Below, in pieces: positions 24,263-35,402 of a stretch of DNA of 64,000 bases; the first letter of the stretch is position 1; each line of letters opens with the position of its first letter. A model generated the notes under the pieces. It worked only from the letters and a program-made list of their open reading frames with translations, ran no database searches and had not been told where the DNA came from. Origin of the DNA: Furcasterigmium furcatum (lineage: Eukaryota; Ascomycota; Sordariomycetes; Glomerellales; Plectosphaerellaceae); assembly GCA_001599815.1 (NCBI GenBank), contig BCIA01000004.1:4862082-4926081 (forward strand). The letters are read 5' to 3'. Both the position numbers and the translations under genes were made by a program.

Positions 24263-25129
24263 TCTGTGGGGGATGTGGTTGTAATTTTATGCATGAGTCG
24301 CGGAACTAGCCGTTCGTCGCTGTGGTAATGACCTGTTCAGCGGTCGGAGTAACGAGGAGCATCCCGGCAGTCGGTAGAGAAAGGAGGGAGCCGATGCCGT
24401 CGTTTTAATATAGGTGAGGCGGGAGGGGGGCCGGGCCGAGGGCTCGGCGCTCGCCCGCCGCGGCAGCATCTGCCGTTTCCACCTAGGCATTGGCATTATA
24501 ATGAGATCCATTTTAACTGTTAACAATTCTGTCCGAGGACCATCGCGGGTGAAGCTGTTGCAGGAAGGATGCCAGATTTTGGAGACTAGGCTTGTAGCAG
24601 AGTAGGGGGGGTCTCCGATATCACGGGAGCGGCTGATTCGGGCTCGAGACTGTTCGGGCAAGCCCCTTGTCCACAAACAAACCAAGCGAGGATCTCAGGC
24701 TGAACAGCCTGCTCTTGGGAGTGATGTTGTTGTGGATATTCCGGAAGGGGTGACAGGGACCGGGGAGCAGGGAGGCTAACGGAGCGGAGATGAGGCCGGC
24801 CGAGTGTCGGCTGGGACTCGGGGCGCAAATCGTGACCCGAATGAGCGAGGCGGCGATGGCATATAATCGGGGAAGACATGGGAGGTGCCGGCGAAGAAAA
24901 TGACAACCTTGACATCGCCTTCGTGGCTGCATCTGCCACGGGGGCCGGAAGTGGCCCGGAGAAATAGACTTGGGACCCGGAGAAATGCGAATTCGGCGAA
25001 CTACCGACATCCGATATTGGAGAAAGTACGGACTTACGGCCCTGCGGATATATCTTGCCTGTTCTACCCCTCTCAGGTCGGCTATACATCTTGCTGTTCC
25101 TTGATTCAAGCCCAACTTGCATCCAATCC
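24263..25129. other. Intergenic region between convergent genes
   Basis: 867-bp shared 3' flank of the PAP2 gene (+) and GH5 gene (-). ORFs on the minus strand continue past the GH5 stop only in other frames. No gene or clear repeat was seen. Confidence 0.45.
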
Positions 25130-26721
25130 TCAGGAGAGAGTCGCCTCCGCCATGGGCCGAAGCCAATCGTTGACGAAGTCCTCGTTGCGCCACGCTGTCC
25201 AGTTCGTGTTCAGGATTCCCCATTTCTCCTCTTCCATCCGCTGCCCGCGCAGCAGTCGGTAGTAGTAGCTCCCGCCGAGCGTCCAGTAGAACCACATCCC
25301 CGCCTCGGGCAGCACGTCCCTCTGCACCTCGCGGAACGTCAGCGAGGCGTCGTAGCCCTCGCCCTCCATGGGCCCGCCGAACTCGGTCAGCATGACCGGG
25401 AACACGTCTCCCGTCTCGGGGTCCGAGGCGTTCATGCCGCGGAACCCGTCGAAGTAGAGCGTGTACTTGATCACGTCGTAGTTGTCCTTGGTGTTGTCGT
25501 AGTTGTGGATCTCGAGCGCGATCTTGTCGTCGCCGTAGCCGTCGAAGTCTCTCCGGTCGAAGCGCTTCTCGCCGGGGGTCAGGGCGACCTGGCGGAAGAC
25601 CGGGTCGATTACATGGCCGTAGCTGAGGCCTCCGAAGACGATGATGACGTCCTCGTTGGCGTTGTGGATCGAGTCGGCGCCGAGGCGCATGTACTCGTAC
25701 CAAGTGCGCCAGTCGTAGGTCTCGTCGCGGAGGTAGAGGTCAGTCAGGACCTTGCGGATCTCGTTGCGCAGGGCGATGGAGACGAGGGAAGGCCAGTTCT
25801 TGCCCTGGTGATTGCGTTCATTGTCAGTCAAGGGTCAGCCGGAGACTCGAGGATGACCCTACCCTGGTCGCCATGTATGCGTGGCCACGCTGCCAGTTGG
25901 CAACGTCAAAGTCTCGGTCTCCCCACCATCCGTTTCCCTGAGATGGTCAGTCCAGTCATTCGGATGCGGATAGGAGAGGCTCAGTACGTCAGTTCCCGAG
26001 CAGCACCATGTTCCACGCGACATGTGATTGTCAAGATGGATGTAGATCTGATATCGGTGTCAGTACCAATGAGCCCACAAATGCTACCTGTAACTCACTT
26101 CTTGCCGAGCGCATTCCTCAGCAAGGGCGTCGTAGACCTATTCAAGTCAGAATATTCTCCTGGCGCTGATCAACATCCGTCTGGAAGTCTCTCACCTCGA
26201 GGCGAGTAGTGTTTGCTGTGAAGGAAGGGTTGTTCTCAAGAACCTTGAAGAGCCGCCGCCGTCAGCCTCATGAAGGGTAGCTCTAGTGTCTCACCAGGCT
26301 CACCTGTTCCAGGATCTCGCTTCCATTCTTCGGGCCAAGAGCCCACTCGAAAGCTTGCTCCAGGGTGATGTCTTGCTCGAAGTTGTCCATCATCTGGTCG
26401 ATCATCTGGGTGGCGTAGGTAAGACGGATGGCGTTCAGCCCAGCATCCTTGATCTTTGACACTATATCCTCGATGGACGAATGCTGGAGGCCCTCGGGTA
26501 GCATGGTCTACAGAGTGAGCTCTTGAGCCTAAAGTGAGGATGCGATCAGGTACCTCTCCATGAGCCACCCAGTTGATGCCGGCAAACTTGACCGTGTCAT
26601 TGTTTGCATCCTTGATGTATCTTCCTTCGGTATGGAAGGGACCGTGAGGCCAGGAAGAATTCTGGGCGGCGACACTGCCCAAAAGGGCGCTGATAGCAAG
26701 ACAGAAGCCAGCGAGTCTCAT
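25130..26721 (-). CDS. Secreted GH5 endoglucanase-type glycoside hydrolase
   Basis: Seven exons on the minus strand: 26721-26554, 26507-26304, 26243-26196, 26137-26099, 26047-25988, 25937-25863 and 25804-25130, giving 422 residues. Every junction is GT-AG and phase 0. A signal peptide (MRLAGFCLAISALLGSVAA) is followed by a mature start near Gln20. The GH5 (beta/alpha)8 barrel shows GINWVAHGE (strand 1), NAIRLTYA (strand 2), HLDNHMSRGTWCC (strand 3), the acid/base Glu213 in SIALRNE, EIHNYDN, and the nucleophile Glu339 in LTEFGG. The likely role is endo-hydrolysis of beta-glucan or a related polymer outside the cell; the precise subfamily is uncertain. Exons 3-6 are very short (39-75 bp), so automated calls may miss some. 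A TATA box (tttatata on plus, 26804-26811) sits about 85 bp upstream. Confidence 0.9.
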
Positions 26722-28410
26722 GATGTCGAAGTTGTCAGAGGAGAAGTAGAGCCTATGAAGCTGAGGGTTCACATCAACACGGAATAGCAACAGACGCTGG
26801 CTCTTTATATACCTTGACGGGGCGCGACATATTGTTCACCAGTAGCGAGCTCAGAATGTACTATTATCGATTCTACGCCGCTTCTGAGGGCATCCTCAGC
26901 CGGAATGTCGACCGGGGCCCATTACCCCGAAACCGATCCCTCCTCATGACATGCCATGATCATCTCGTCAACGCGGAGAACATGCAGCTTCCAGGGAAAG
27001 CTTCTGTGGAATGCTGATCACACGTGCATGTCATATAAGAGAGCCAATGGAGGAAGCAGAAAGCCGCTTGATACTGACGCAAATGTCAGCAGATCCTCAA
27101 GGATCACCCTGCGTCTACTGCCCGACAAGGCCGCCGCTTCGTCGATAATACCGATTCCCCGCACATCCCCCACCTTTCAATTACTCCGAGACCCATGCTG
27201 TTTGGCTGAGAGAGGGCCTTTGTCGGACTGCAGTCGAGTTCGCGGGTATACATAGACCCGCATTATCATGCCGTCGTGATACCGAAGTCCCCCTCAGCTG
27301 CCTGAGGCCTGCTATGAATTATGGCACTATTTCGTGTTCACCAACGCAGAAAAGGTCAGGCAGGAATCTCAGCCACGGAGAGTTGGCGGCTATTATTGTT
27401 GGTTAGGCACACCGATATCCTGAGTCTCCCTGGGGCAACGGACTGGTAGACCAAGCGGAAATTTTAGAACAGCCTATGATTCTTCCGCAGTGCTGCGGAG
27501 TTGCGCAAGATAAATAGATTGCGCTATCCTGGCCGGCAGGCTCTGCCTTCTATGCCTTCTCAACATGGGCATCCCCGTCCCTATCGCCTCCGGCGAGGCC
27601 TTGTTCTTGACATGCGCACGGGCAACCTCGCCAACATCCACTGCATCGTCCGTCAAGGTACTTGTTGAATTCTTTCAGTGGATTGTATCGGATCTCAACG
27701 AGGAACGTCTAGATGACCCTTATCTCGAAGCCGCGGAAGACGCAGTACACGATACATCTTTTATACATAATGCATGTGCCGCAGACCGGCTTCAAGTCCT
27801 ACGATCAGCATACCCAAGCGGTCTTCCCATGAGTTATGAGGTTAGGCGCACACCGTATTGACATGGGCATATGGTCTGGGGTTGAAGTTGAGTTGGCTAT
27901 CGTATTTTGGGCCATCCGTGATCCATTTTCCGAGGCCATCGAGAAAGTCCCCGCCTCCATCTCCCCCGCAATCCGATGGCAACAGTCCGAATCCCGAGCC
28001 CCCGCAGCGTCTGGCGGGTTAAATGGAACAGAAAGCCCCGGGTAAAAGCGACGCACAAGGCACGGTTGTTGATGGCGGCAGCATCTGAGAGGAGCTGCAC
28101 AGAATTGGTGCTGAGCTCTCGAACGATCGGCAAGAACTGGGCACTTATTGAATCTCGGGTTCTTGCCTCTTGCGCCCATTCCCACTCCGGTTTTACCCCT
28201 ATTTATCCGGCGAGGTGATGGGATCGATGCAGGCGAGGGGCCGAGCCAGAACCAAGGAACCTGAAAGCTTGTTGACCAATGGTGGAATAACCCCGTGGGG
28301 GTGTCATGTGAGATACAATACTTAGACCAAGCGTTTTGACGGGATCCATCGGCGTGGGTTCGCTTTGATGCTATTCCTCACCTTCGAGTCCAATATCCGA
28401 AGCTGCCAAC
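26722..28410. promoter_or_regulatory. Divergent intergenic region between GH5 and second GH43
   Basis: 1.7 kb with no credible gene. It contains the GH5 TATA box (26804-26811), a gcggaaatttt element (27455-27465) resembling the CGG-plus-AT half-site found in the other cluster promoters, and ggtggaataa (28281-28290) 120 bp before the GH43 ATG. Short ORFs near 27565-28218 conflict on both strands. Confidence 0.45.
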
Positions 28411-29934
28411 ATGTCTATCAACCCCATTATCCCCGGATATGCGCCTGATCCGTCCGCAATCAGGGTTGATGGATGGTTCTTCCTCGTGAACTCCTCCTTT
28501 CACTGCTTCCCCGGTCTGCCCATCTATGCTTCGAAAGATCTCGTATCATGGAAGCAGATCGGCAACGCCATTCACCGCCGGAGCCAGCTCAGCCTGGAGA
28601 AGACCTCAACGACTCTCAACCCGATGGCCGACGGGGACGTCCTTCTCGCTACCGGGGGGCTCTATGCACCCACTCTGCGCCACCACGAAGGCATCTTCTA
28701 TCTGGTGTGCACCAACATCACGCGGGATGCCACGAAGGCCGGCAAGGAACGATCGCAAAACTTCATCATCACCTGCAAGGACATCTGGGCTGGCGAGTGG
28801 AGCGATCCCGTGAACTTCGACTTTGCCGGCATCGATCCTAGCATCTTTTGGGACGACGACGGCAAGGTGTACATCCAGGGCTCCCGTGGCCCGGGGCCGA
28901 AGACCAAGATCAATCAGTTTGAGATTGAACTCGCGACTGGCCGCAGGCTGAGCGAGGAGAAGACCCTCTGGGAGGGCACGGGCGGCAAATACCCGGAGGG
29001 CCCCCATCTCTACAAGAAGGACGGGTGGTACTACGTCGAGATATCCGAGGGCGGCACGCACGAGGGCCACGCGGTCACCATTGCGCGCTCAGAGGATATC
29101 TGGGGACCGTACGAGTCCTGCCCTCACAACCCGATCCTAACAGCTCGAGAGACAGATGAGTACATCCAGTACACCGGGCATTGCGATGTGTTTCAAGACC
29201 AGGAGGGCCGGTGGTGGGGTGTGTGCCTTGGTGTTCGCAAGGACCCCGAGGGCCGTCTGGTGCTTGGCAGAGAGACGTTTATTACGCCTGCAGAATGGAA
29301 GGATGGCTGGCTGGCCTTGGAGAGGGTGCAGCTGAACCCAACGGGCTTGTCCCCGAGCGAAGGGTCTGAGCCCTTCTCGGCCGCGCCAGGGGTCGACTGG
29401 CTGTACATCCGGGACGTGAAGCTGGAGAATTATCGTCGCCCATCCGATAATGAGGCCACGCTGACTGCAACCCCTATCGATCTATCGCACCCGGAGGTAT
29501 CGCCAAGCTTCACCGGGAAGCGTCAGCGTAAGCTCGCTGGCCAGAGCACAGCGAACTTGACCACATCAGCCGCGGGTTCCCAAATCAGGGCAGGCCTGGC
29601 GGTGTACAAAGATGAACACCGCTGGGTGCGCATCTTCTTCGACTCCGGGAAGAGCAGAGTGGTATACGAGCTGCGAAACGGAGCCAAGGCCATCAGCAAG
29701 GACGCTTATCAGGATGTGTCTGTGCCTCCCGCCACGAAGCTGAAGCTGCAGATACACTATAGCGAGAAGGAATACCGCTTCTTGTTTGATGCGGGTCAGG
29801 GGCTTTCGACGCTGGCTACCACGGATACCCTGGATATGACGGGGACCGACTTTGTTGGCCCCGTGATCGGCGTCTTTGCCGTGGCTGAACAGCATGGGAC
29901 CGAGGTGGTGTTTGATGAGATCACCATCGAATAA
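28411..29934 (+). CDS. Second intracellular GH43 glycosidase, intronless
   Basis: Single exon, 507 residues, starting at the first ATG (MSINPIIPGYAPDPS). The catalytic triad of the family is present: Asp13 in APDPS, Asp142 in GIDPSIF and Glu196 in PEGPH. It aligns by eye along its whole length with the GH43 at 18803-20517 (shared HCFPGLPIYAS, ATGGLYAPTLRHH, SEDIWGPYES, and a C-terminal beta-sandwich) but is clearly diverged, so it is an old paralogue rather than a recent copy. There is no signal peptide. The expected role is cytosolic beta-xylosidase or alpha-L-arabinofuranosidase, with a specificity possibly complementary to the first enzyme. It is divergently placed to the secreted GH5. Confidence 0.93.
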   Translation: MSINPIIPGYAPDPSAIRVDGWFFLVNSSFHCFPGLPIYASKDLVSWKQIGNAIHRRSQLSLEKTSTTLNPMADGDVLLATGGLYAPTLRHHEGIFYLVCTNITRDATKAGKERSQNFIITCKDIWAGEWSDPVNFDFAGIDPSIFWDDDGKVYIQGSRGPGPKTKINQFEIELATGRRLSEEKTLWEGTGGKYPEGPHLYKKDGWYYVEISEGGTHEGHAVTIARSEDIWGPYESCPHNPILTARETDEYIQYTGHCDVFQDQEGRWWGVCLGVRKDPEGRLVLGRETFITPAEWKDGWLALERVQLNPTGLSPSEGSEPFSAAPGVDWLYIRDVKLENYRRPSDNEATLTATPIDLSHPEVSPSFTGKRQRKLAGQSTANLTTSAAGSQIRAGLAVYKDEHRWVRIFFDSGKSRVVYELRNGAKAISKDAYQDVSVPPATKLKLQIHYSEKEYRFLFDAGQGLSTLATTDTLDMTGTDFVGPVIGVFAVAEQHGTEVVFDEITIE

Positions 29935-30049
29935 TACATTTGTTGTCACGGAGGAGGCCGGCGCGGGCATGACTCCATGGAGGTATTTCTATCCTATATA
30001 TAGCAGGAGCTCCACAGAGCCACTCATCTGTGTTTCCCTGCGTCCTTCT

Positions 30050-32958
30050 CTAACTCTCATACTGGAGCACAAAGGGAACCGTCTCGATCACCTGCCAGTC
30101 CTCGATATCGTTTCTGCCGGCAGAGAACAACCTGAGTGCGGAAATGAGAATAGAAAACCGTCCCGGGGGCACGGGAGTGCCGTTGGCGAGGTAGCCAACA
30201 AAGACTTTACGGTAACTGGTATAAATCATGGTGTTCGCGTCCCGGCCGCCCCAGATCTCGCCATACGTCTCGTAGCCGAGCCAGTCCTCGTGTGGCAGCG
30301 CGCACCTGGTGGTGCCGTTAGAATGCGAGGCAACGAGGTCGTAGCGCAGGATGCGCGTGGAAAACTCGGGATACGCGATGACCACGGGCACCTCATCTTC
30401 GTAGATGTCGAAATCTGCCGGCCTGTCGCCGCTGGGCTTCGGGACCGTGAAGACAGCGTCAGCCTCGACTGGTAGGCCCATATCCCAGCCTCCTTGCGAA
30501 AGCCAGGCCGACTGCCAGCCGTTTCTGTCATTTCTCAGGATCTGGGCGTCGCGCATCGAGCCGGCGTTTCCGACGTACGACACGGCCAGGTTGTCGCCGT
30601 TGGTGCCGTTGAGGGTTATGTAGCCGCTGTACATGGGCCAGCGAGACTTGTTAGCCTCGGGAGCGGTGCAGCGCACCGTGATGTCGACCTCGGCGCCCGC
30701 GGCGACGGTCACCTGGTCGGCCTCGAACGCGATGTTCGCCGTCGCCCTTGTGATCTCAAAGGGTGAGTTTCCGTCGAGGAATCCATCCGGATTCAGCGCG
30801 TATGTGGTGAGAGCTGCGCTATGGCCAAGATTGTAGGTTGCATCCTCGCCGCCGGTATTCAGCAGGGTGAATGTTATCTCGCTGGCGTGGTGGTCGCTAT
30901 CGTTGAAGGAGATGCTCGACGTGCTGAGCAGACCCTTGGCCTGCGCCGCGTCCCAGAGCTGGATCAGCCCGCTGCCCTCGTGGGTGACGGGAGTGACGCC
31001 ATCTCTCAGCACGCCATCGTTGTTCCATGCGACTTGCCTCGCGGTGCTGCCGAGCAGATTGTGCAGGGTCTTGGGGTCGAGGGTGCCGCGGGCTTGACTG
31101 AGAAGAGCTGCGGCGCCGGCCACCATGGGGGTTGACATGGAGGTTCCGCTGCCGAGGCCGACACCCTTGATCGACCCCGGAAGGGAGCCCGGGACGGTCG
31201 AGAGGATGTTGTGCCCGGGGGCGCCGAACGAGGGAGCAACGCGCAGGTCCCAGTTCGGGCCCCAGGAGCTGAATTCCGAGACGTGGCCCCCTGTCTCGTT
31301 GTTGAATCCCCAAACGACCGAGGCAGTGGCCTTGTCAGGAGAGGTGATGGTGACGGTGATGTTCAAGCCGGCGGCGAGGATCTGCTGCCAGTGCTTGGCC
31401 ATCGACTCAACGACTACTCCGTTGCTGACCTCGTCCATGGAGACCCAGAGTTGCGCGGGGCTGTCCGTGTTAGTGAATCTTGCTCACGCCCTCGGGGTCA
31501 GGTTTAGGTTTGTCAAACTTACGTCTCCCCAGGAACCCACATCATGACGTTCGAGCCGCCCCTGTCGTAGATATGTTGCAACTGGCGCTGACCCATGCAT
31601 TCCCAGTCGTCTATTGCCTCCACGAGGACGAGGTGGTCTGTGAGATCTGGGACGCTCGGGGGCAGGGGGCGGCACCCGGTGACCCTGCTCGCGTTGCCGG
31701 AGCCGTTGTTGTACAAGAAGCTGTTGAGGTCGATCAGGGAAAGTATCTTGTCGTCGTCGTGCGCAGGCCACCAGTGCGGGACCCAGCCGAAGGCTATGTC
31801 CTCGTCATCACCGCCAACTGTGTACTCGGCGTTCAAGAAGACAAGGGGCTCCTCCTCAGGATCGAAGGATGCTACTGCGCTGACGAGGTGACCGTTGGAT
31901 GGAGAAGCAATCTGGAACTTGCTTCCCCCATTGCCCTCGTTGCTCACGGCCACAAAGACGGGCACACCGGCCTCGATGATTCGTGTTGCTATGACGGACA
32001 TGAGGCTCTCTGACCCCCTCAACCGATGGCCCACCGACATGGTGAGGATATCGCTGCCGTCTTCGAACGCACGCAGCATTCCCATAGCAATAGTCTCCTC
32101 AGTGCCCCAAGCGGCGCAGTCAAGCACGCGATAGGCGCCAATCTCAGCGTCAGGGGCCACACCCACGAAGCCGAAGTCGTTCGGGGCCGCGGCGACGATG
32201 CCGGCCACGTGCGTGCCGTGCCCGTTGCAGTCCATCGGGTCGTCATCCGGCTGGACGATGGGGTCCTCAAAATCCAGGCGATCGACGCCCACCGAGTCCC
32301 AGCCGTATGTCACCAAGCACCCCGGCCCAAAGCAGCCGCCCAGGAGAGGGTTGGTATAGTCGATGCCCGTGTCGATGACCGCGATGCGGACACCCTTGCC
32401 CGTGAACCCGGCTTCGTGGAGGCGGTCGATCTGAGTCATGACATGCGGGTTGTACGGCCTCTCCAGCAGATCGCGGCGGTCGAGCGAGTGAGCGGTGGCG
32501 TTCGTGTCGACACGGAATTTCATCTCGTCGGGGGGCGCCGAGACCTTGCGGACGGGCCAGAGCTTCTTCACGCCGTCGGCAGATGCGATTGCGCCCTCGG
32601 TGGCATCGGGATCTCCAGTGCCGACCACGCTGAAGGACACGCCCTTAAAGAGCTTGTAGTCCATGGTTTGGCGGGTTTCGATGGTGATATCCAGTGCGCT
32701 CAGCTCGGCGGCGAGCTCGGCAACGGAGACGCCGTCTTGTAGCTCGACCGTAAAGGCGCCGTGTACCAAGCCCTCTTCTTCTTCCTCCACTTCGCTGCGG
32801 TGAAGTCGACCGTCTGCGCCGATGCCCTGCCGCTTGTGGAGGTCGTTGGGCTTGCGCAGTCGGCCATCGTGACCACGACGATGAAGACGAGCACCGGACC
32901 CGGCTAACACGGATGCCAGGGTGCCCGCCAGGGCGAGTACATGGCCCAGTCTGACCAT
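30050..32958 (-). CDS. Secreted subtilisin-like serine protease (S8, minor extracellular protease type)
   Basis: Two exons: 32958-31523 and 31460-30050, with a 62-bp intron (GTAAGT...CACTAAC...ACAG), giving 948 residues. A signal peptide (about 1-19) and an inhibitor-I9-like propeptide (about 60-150) come first. The catalytic residues are Asp196 (VIDTGIDY), His250 (NGHGTHVAG) and Ser586 (GTSMSTPMVAG). The 336-residue gap between His and Ser is long and fits an inserted protease-associated domain, as in Vpr/C5a-peptidase-like subtilases. A C-terminal part of about 300 residues is beta-rich, like the fibronectin-type region of such enzymes. Expected role: extracellular protein degradation. Its 3' end faces the second GH43, 115 bp away. 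Confidence 0.93.
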
Positions 32959-34080
32959 CGCGAACAGAGGCGGCGAATGGAGGATACGAGGGTTGAGAAA
33001 ATAGAATGAGCTCCGGTAAGGACTGAGGACTGCCTACCGCTCACTTTACGAGCTCCCTCACCACGCTTCCTTGCCGTCCCTTTTGACTTGCACCCAAAGG
33101 ACGCCCAGGAAGTCCAACCCACATCTTGGCGACGATGGAAACGAGGCCAGCTACACCTGGGGCTTAGATCGCTTGTCATTGTCCTTAGGCGTTGGGCGGA
33201 TGCGGCGCAGGAAATTGGCAAGTCCACGGCATCGGACAATATCCGCCCCGGTATTGCGGGTGAACTGTCACAAGAGACCGCTACATCAAATCCCCTCATG
33301 ATGCGAAAGGTGGACGTCGGCCAGCCAAGGCGGATAGAGGGATGCATGTGTGCGTGGCGGAGCTGCAGAGGTGCTGCCCCTGGGGAACCCCCCTGGCGGT
33401 TGTTCGGTTCGGCTGCGATCTTGGCGCACCATCGTCAAATTGCCTCCAGGGGTCCGCCAACGGCTGACTGAGGCCCCCCGCGCTCAGGGTGTCTGGGCTG
33501 CAGAAGAGGATCCAAAGCTGCCAGAATGTGCCTTGACGCGTGGCCGGTAGAGCTTTCGTATTGGCTCTCGTACGATGGAGGAGGTCGCCCATATATGTCT
33601 CTTCTCAGATGGATGGCATCAATGCGCGCGTACCCGTTTGTTTTCGTGCCCATATTTCCGCACCTGGCAGGCCGATGGCTGACAATATGGAGGAGGCGCA
33701 GCATGTCGGGCCTACCCCATATCATATATGACCAATGGCCCGATGTATGTATCATGTTGTCATTGCGGGCCTCGAAATTCGCATTCACGCACAAAGGCCG
33801 TTGAGAGCCGGATACTCCAACGGCTTAGTTGACGGGTATCACTGCGTTACTCCTCATACACTAACAACAGTAGTGAGAATACCTCCCCAAGCTTAGGTTC
33901 TTATGTTGTTGGGATTCCCGTACGATGACTTCAATGAAATGTCGGATATGTATGCCTTGCGACAGCTGACCCTTTGATTCGACAGTGCCCGTGTATTTAC
34001 AGTGTCTTCTCCACACCCAGGCGTCGATTCTCTCAACATATTTCAGCGAATCTGAAATCTGCATCAAGACCGCGAGATGA
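32959..34080. other. Intergenic region
   Basis: 1.1 kb upstream of the subtilisin gene. Several short ORFs on both strands; none shows domain features. No clear TATA box was seen. Confidence 0.4.
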
Positions 34081-34587
34081 TCATTGGAGGCCAGCCGTCT
34101 TGATGTCCGGGACAATCTCCATAAAAACAACAGCGGCGTGTGAGTCGGCATCGACATATTGGGACATGCCGTCCGTCGTACCTGTTGCATGAAGAGAGAC
34201 AGATTTCTCTTGACCAGCCTCAAGTCGCCATAGTCGAAACTTGACACCGATCGTTCTTAAGACCCATATTCTTTCCAACTTGGATTTCTCGATGCAATAG
34301 CGGGCTGTATCGGACACTTGATCCTCGGCCTCACTCGGCGCGTCCCCTGCATGCTTGTGTTGGACCCTGAGCAAGGCGACGAGGTTGTTCTGGTTTGATT
34401 CATATCGCTCCACCGCGGCGTCGACAAATCGATCGGAATCATCTGGCGAGTATCCTGGGATAATCTCGAATGGGAGTTCGAAAGAGCGGTGGAGGACAGC
34501 GAACCAGAAAGCCGTCGATCTGCCTTCAATGCCCTGGATCGTGTCTTCGTAGTACTTGCGAAGCGAAGCGTCTGTAAGGAGACTCAT
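34081..34587 (-). CDS. Small orphan protein, function unknown
   Basis: Single-exon frame of 168 residues from ATG 34587 (MSLLTDASLRKYYEDTI). The frame is open 25 codons further upstream, but that part is Cys/Phe-rich and unlike the rest. The protein is mixed alpha/beta, with an acidic, charged composition, no signal peptide and no membrane segment. The segments STAFWFAVLHRSFELPFEII and WVLRTIGVKFRLWRLE look like real protein rather than random translation. I do not recognise the family. An isolated position and no splice signals leave open a gene fragment or a decayed gene. Confidence 0.55.
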   Translation of the reverse strand: MSLLTDASLRKYYEDTIQGIEGRSTAFWFAVLHRSFELPFEIIPGYSPDDSDRFVDAAVERYESNQNNLVALLRVQHKHAGDAPSEAEDQVSDTARYCIEKSKLERIWVLRTIGVKFRLWRLEAGQEKSVSLHATGTTDGMSQYVDADSHAAVVFMEIVPDIKTAGLQ

Positions 34588-35402
34588 GATCAAGCAGTGA
34601 AGAGAACACGGGGCCGTGAAGAAACAAATCCAGATGGACGTTCGCACGGGCGACGATGCCACGATGGAATACTGCGGCCCATGGGGAGGCCTCCCGGTTG
34701 GGTTCCTAACAAGCTGGATCTACCAACGGCCAACTGCCCAGCCCCTAACAGCCAATATGATGGCCTTAATCAGCAACCTTTGTCATGTTGGCCCTCTTTC
34801 TGACCGCAAACCATGCCAAACTCGTGAGCAATGGCAACGCCAATACCAACACCTAACCTCCACCTCCTTTCGTTGCTTGCCTCTCGGCCCTTAATTCCGT
34901 CTTCATGGCAGACCACCGCCAACGCAGCATAGCGGCCACGTCCGTGACAGTCTACCTCCAAGCGATATCGTATTTGTTTAGGAATCCAAAGTATTGAAGT
35001 TGTAACTGCGTATGGAGTTGCTGACGACATGCACAGCATTTCAACCAGGCGGCCATCAAGGTAAACATGGACTCAGGCACTAAGTACCCGCTGCGGGAGC
35101 TAAGACGCCACGCGGGGATGATCGGTCGTTGGGTGGTGTCCGGGGAAGCTGAACGACTACTCTGCTACTACTACTACTACTAGACTACTAGTAGTATTCA
35201 GATAGTCTTCAAGAATGCCGTAACTTAGATGCGTAATAACTCAAATAAGGATCAGGCAGAAACGAAACATCAAGCCTTCGCCGACAACAAGTACCAGACA
35301 CTCACGCGGGTCGAACCCGACTCACAAAAGCATTGATCAGTCGTCAGTCGTTGATTCGGCTATTTATTTTCAATTTAGGTAAGCTGTGACTTCATTGCCA
35401 CA
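34588..35402. other. Intergenic region with small microsatellite
   Basis: No gene supported. It includes the (CTA)6 tract and palindrome listed separately and a T-arm-like hairpin at 35306-35319 that does not extend to a tRNA. Confidence 0.4.
35165..35195. repeat. (CTA)6 microsatellite next to 12-bp palindrome
   Basis: Six CTA units (35165-35182) are followed one base later by the perfect palindrome actactagtagt (35184-35195). It could form a small hairpin or be a replication-slippage product. Confidence 0.85.

Noticed and set aside
35306..35319. Hairpin gcgggtcgaacccg resembling a tRNA T-arm
   Set aside because: No D-arm, anticodon arm or acceptor stem could be fitted on either strand.
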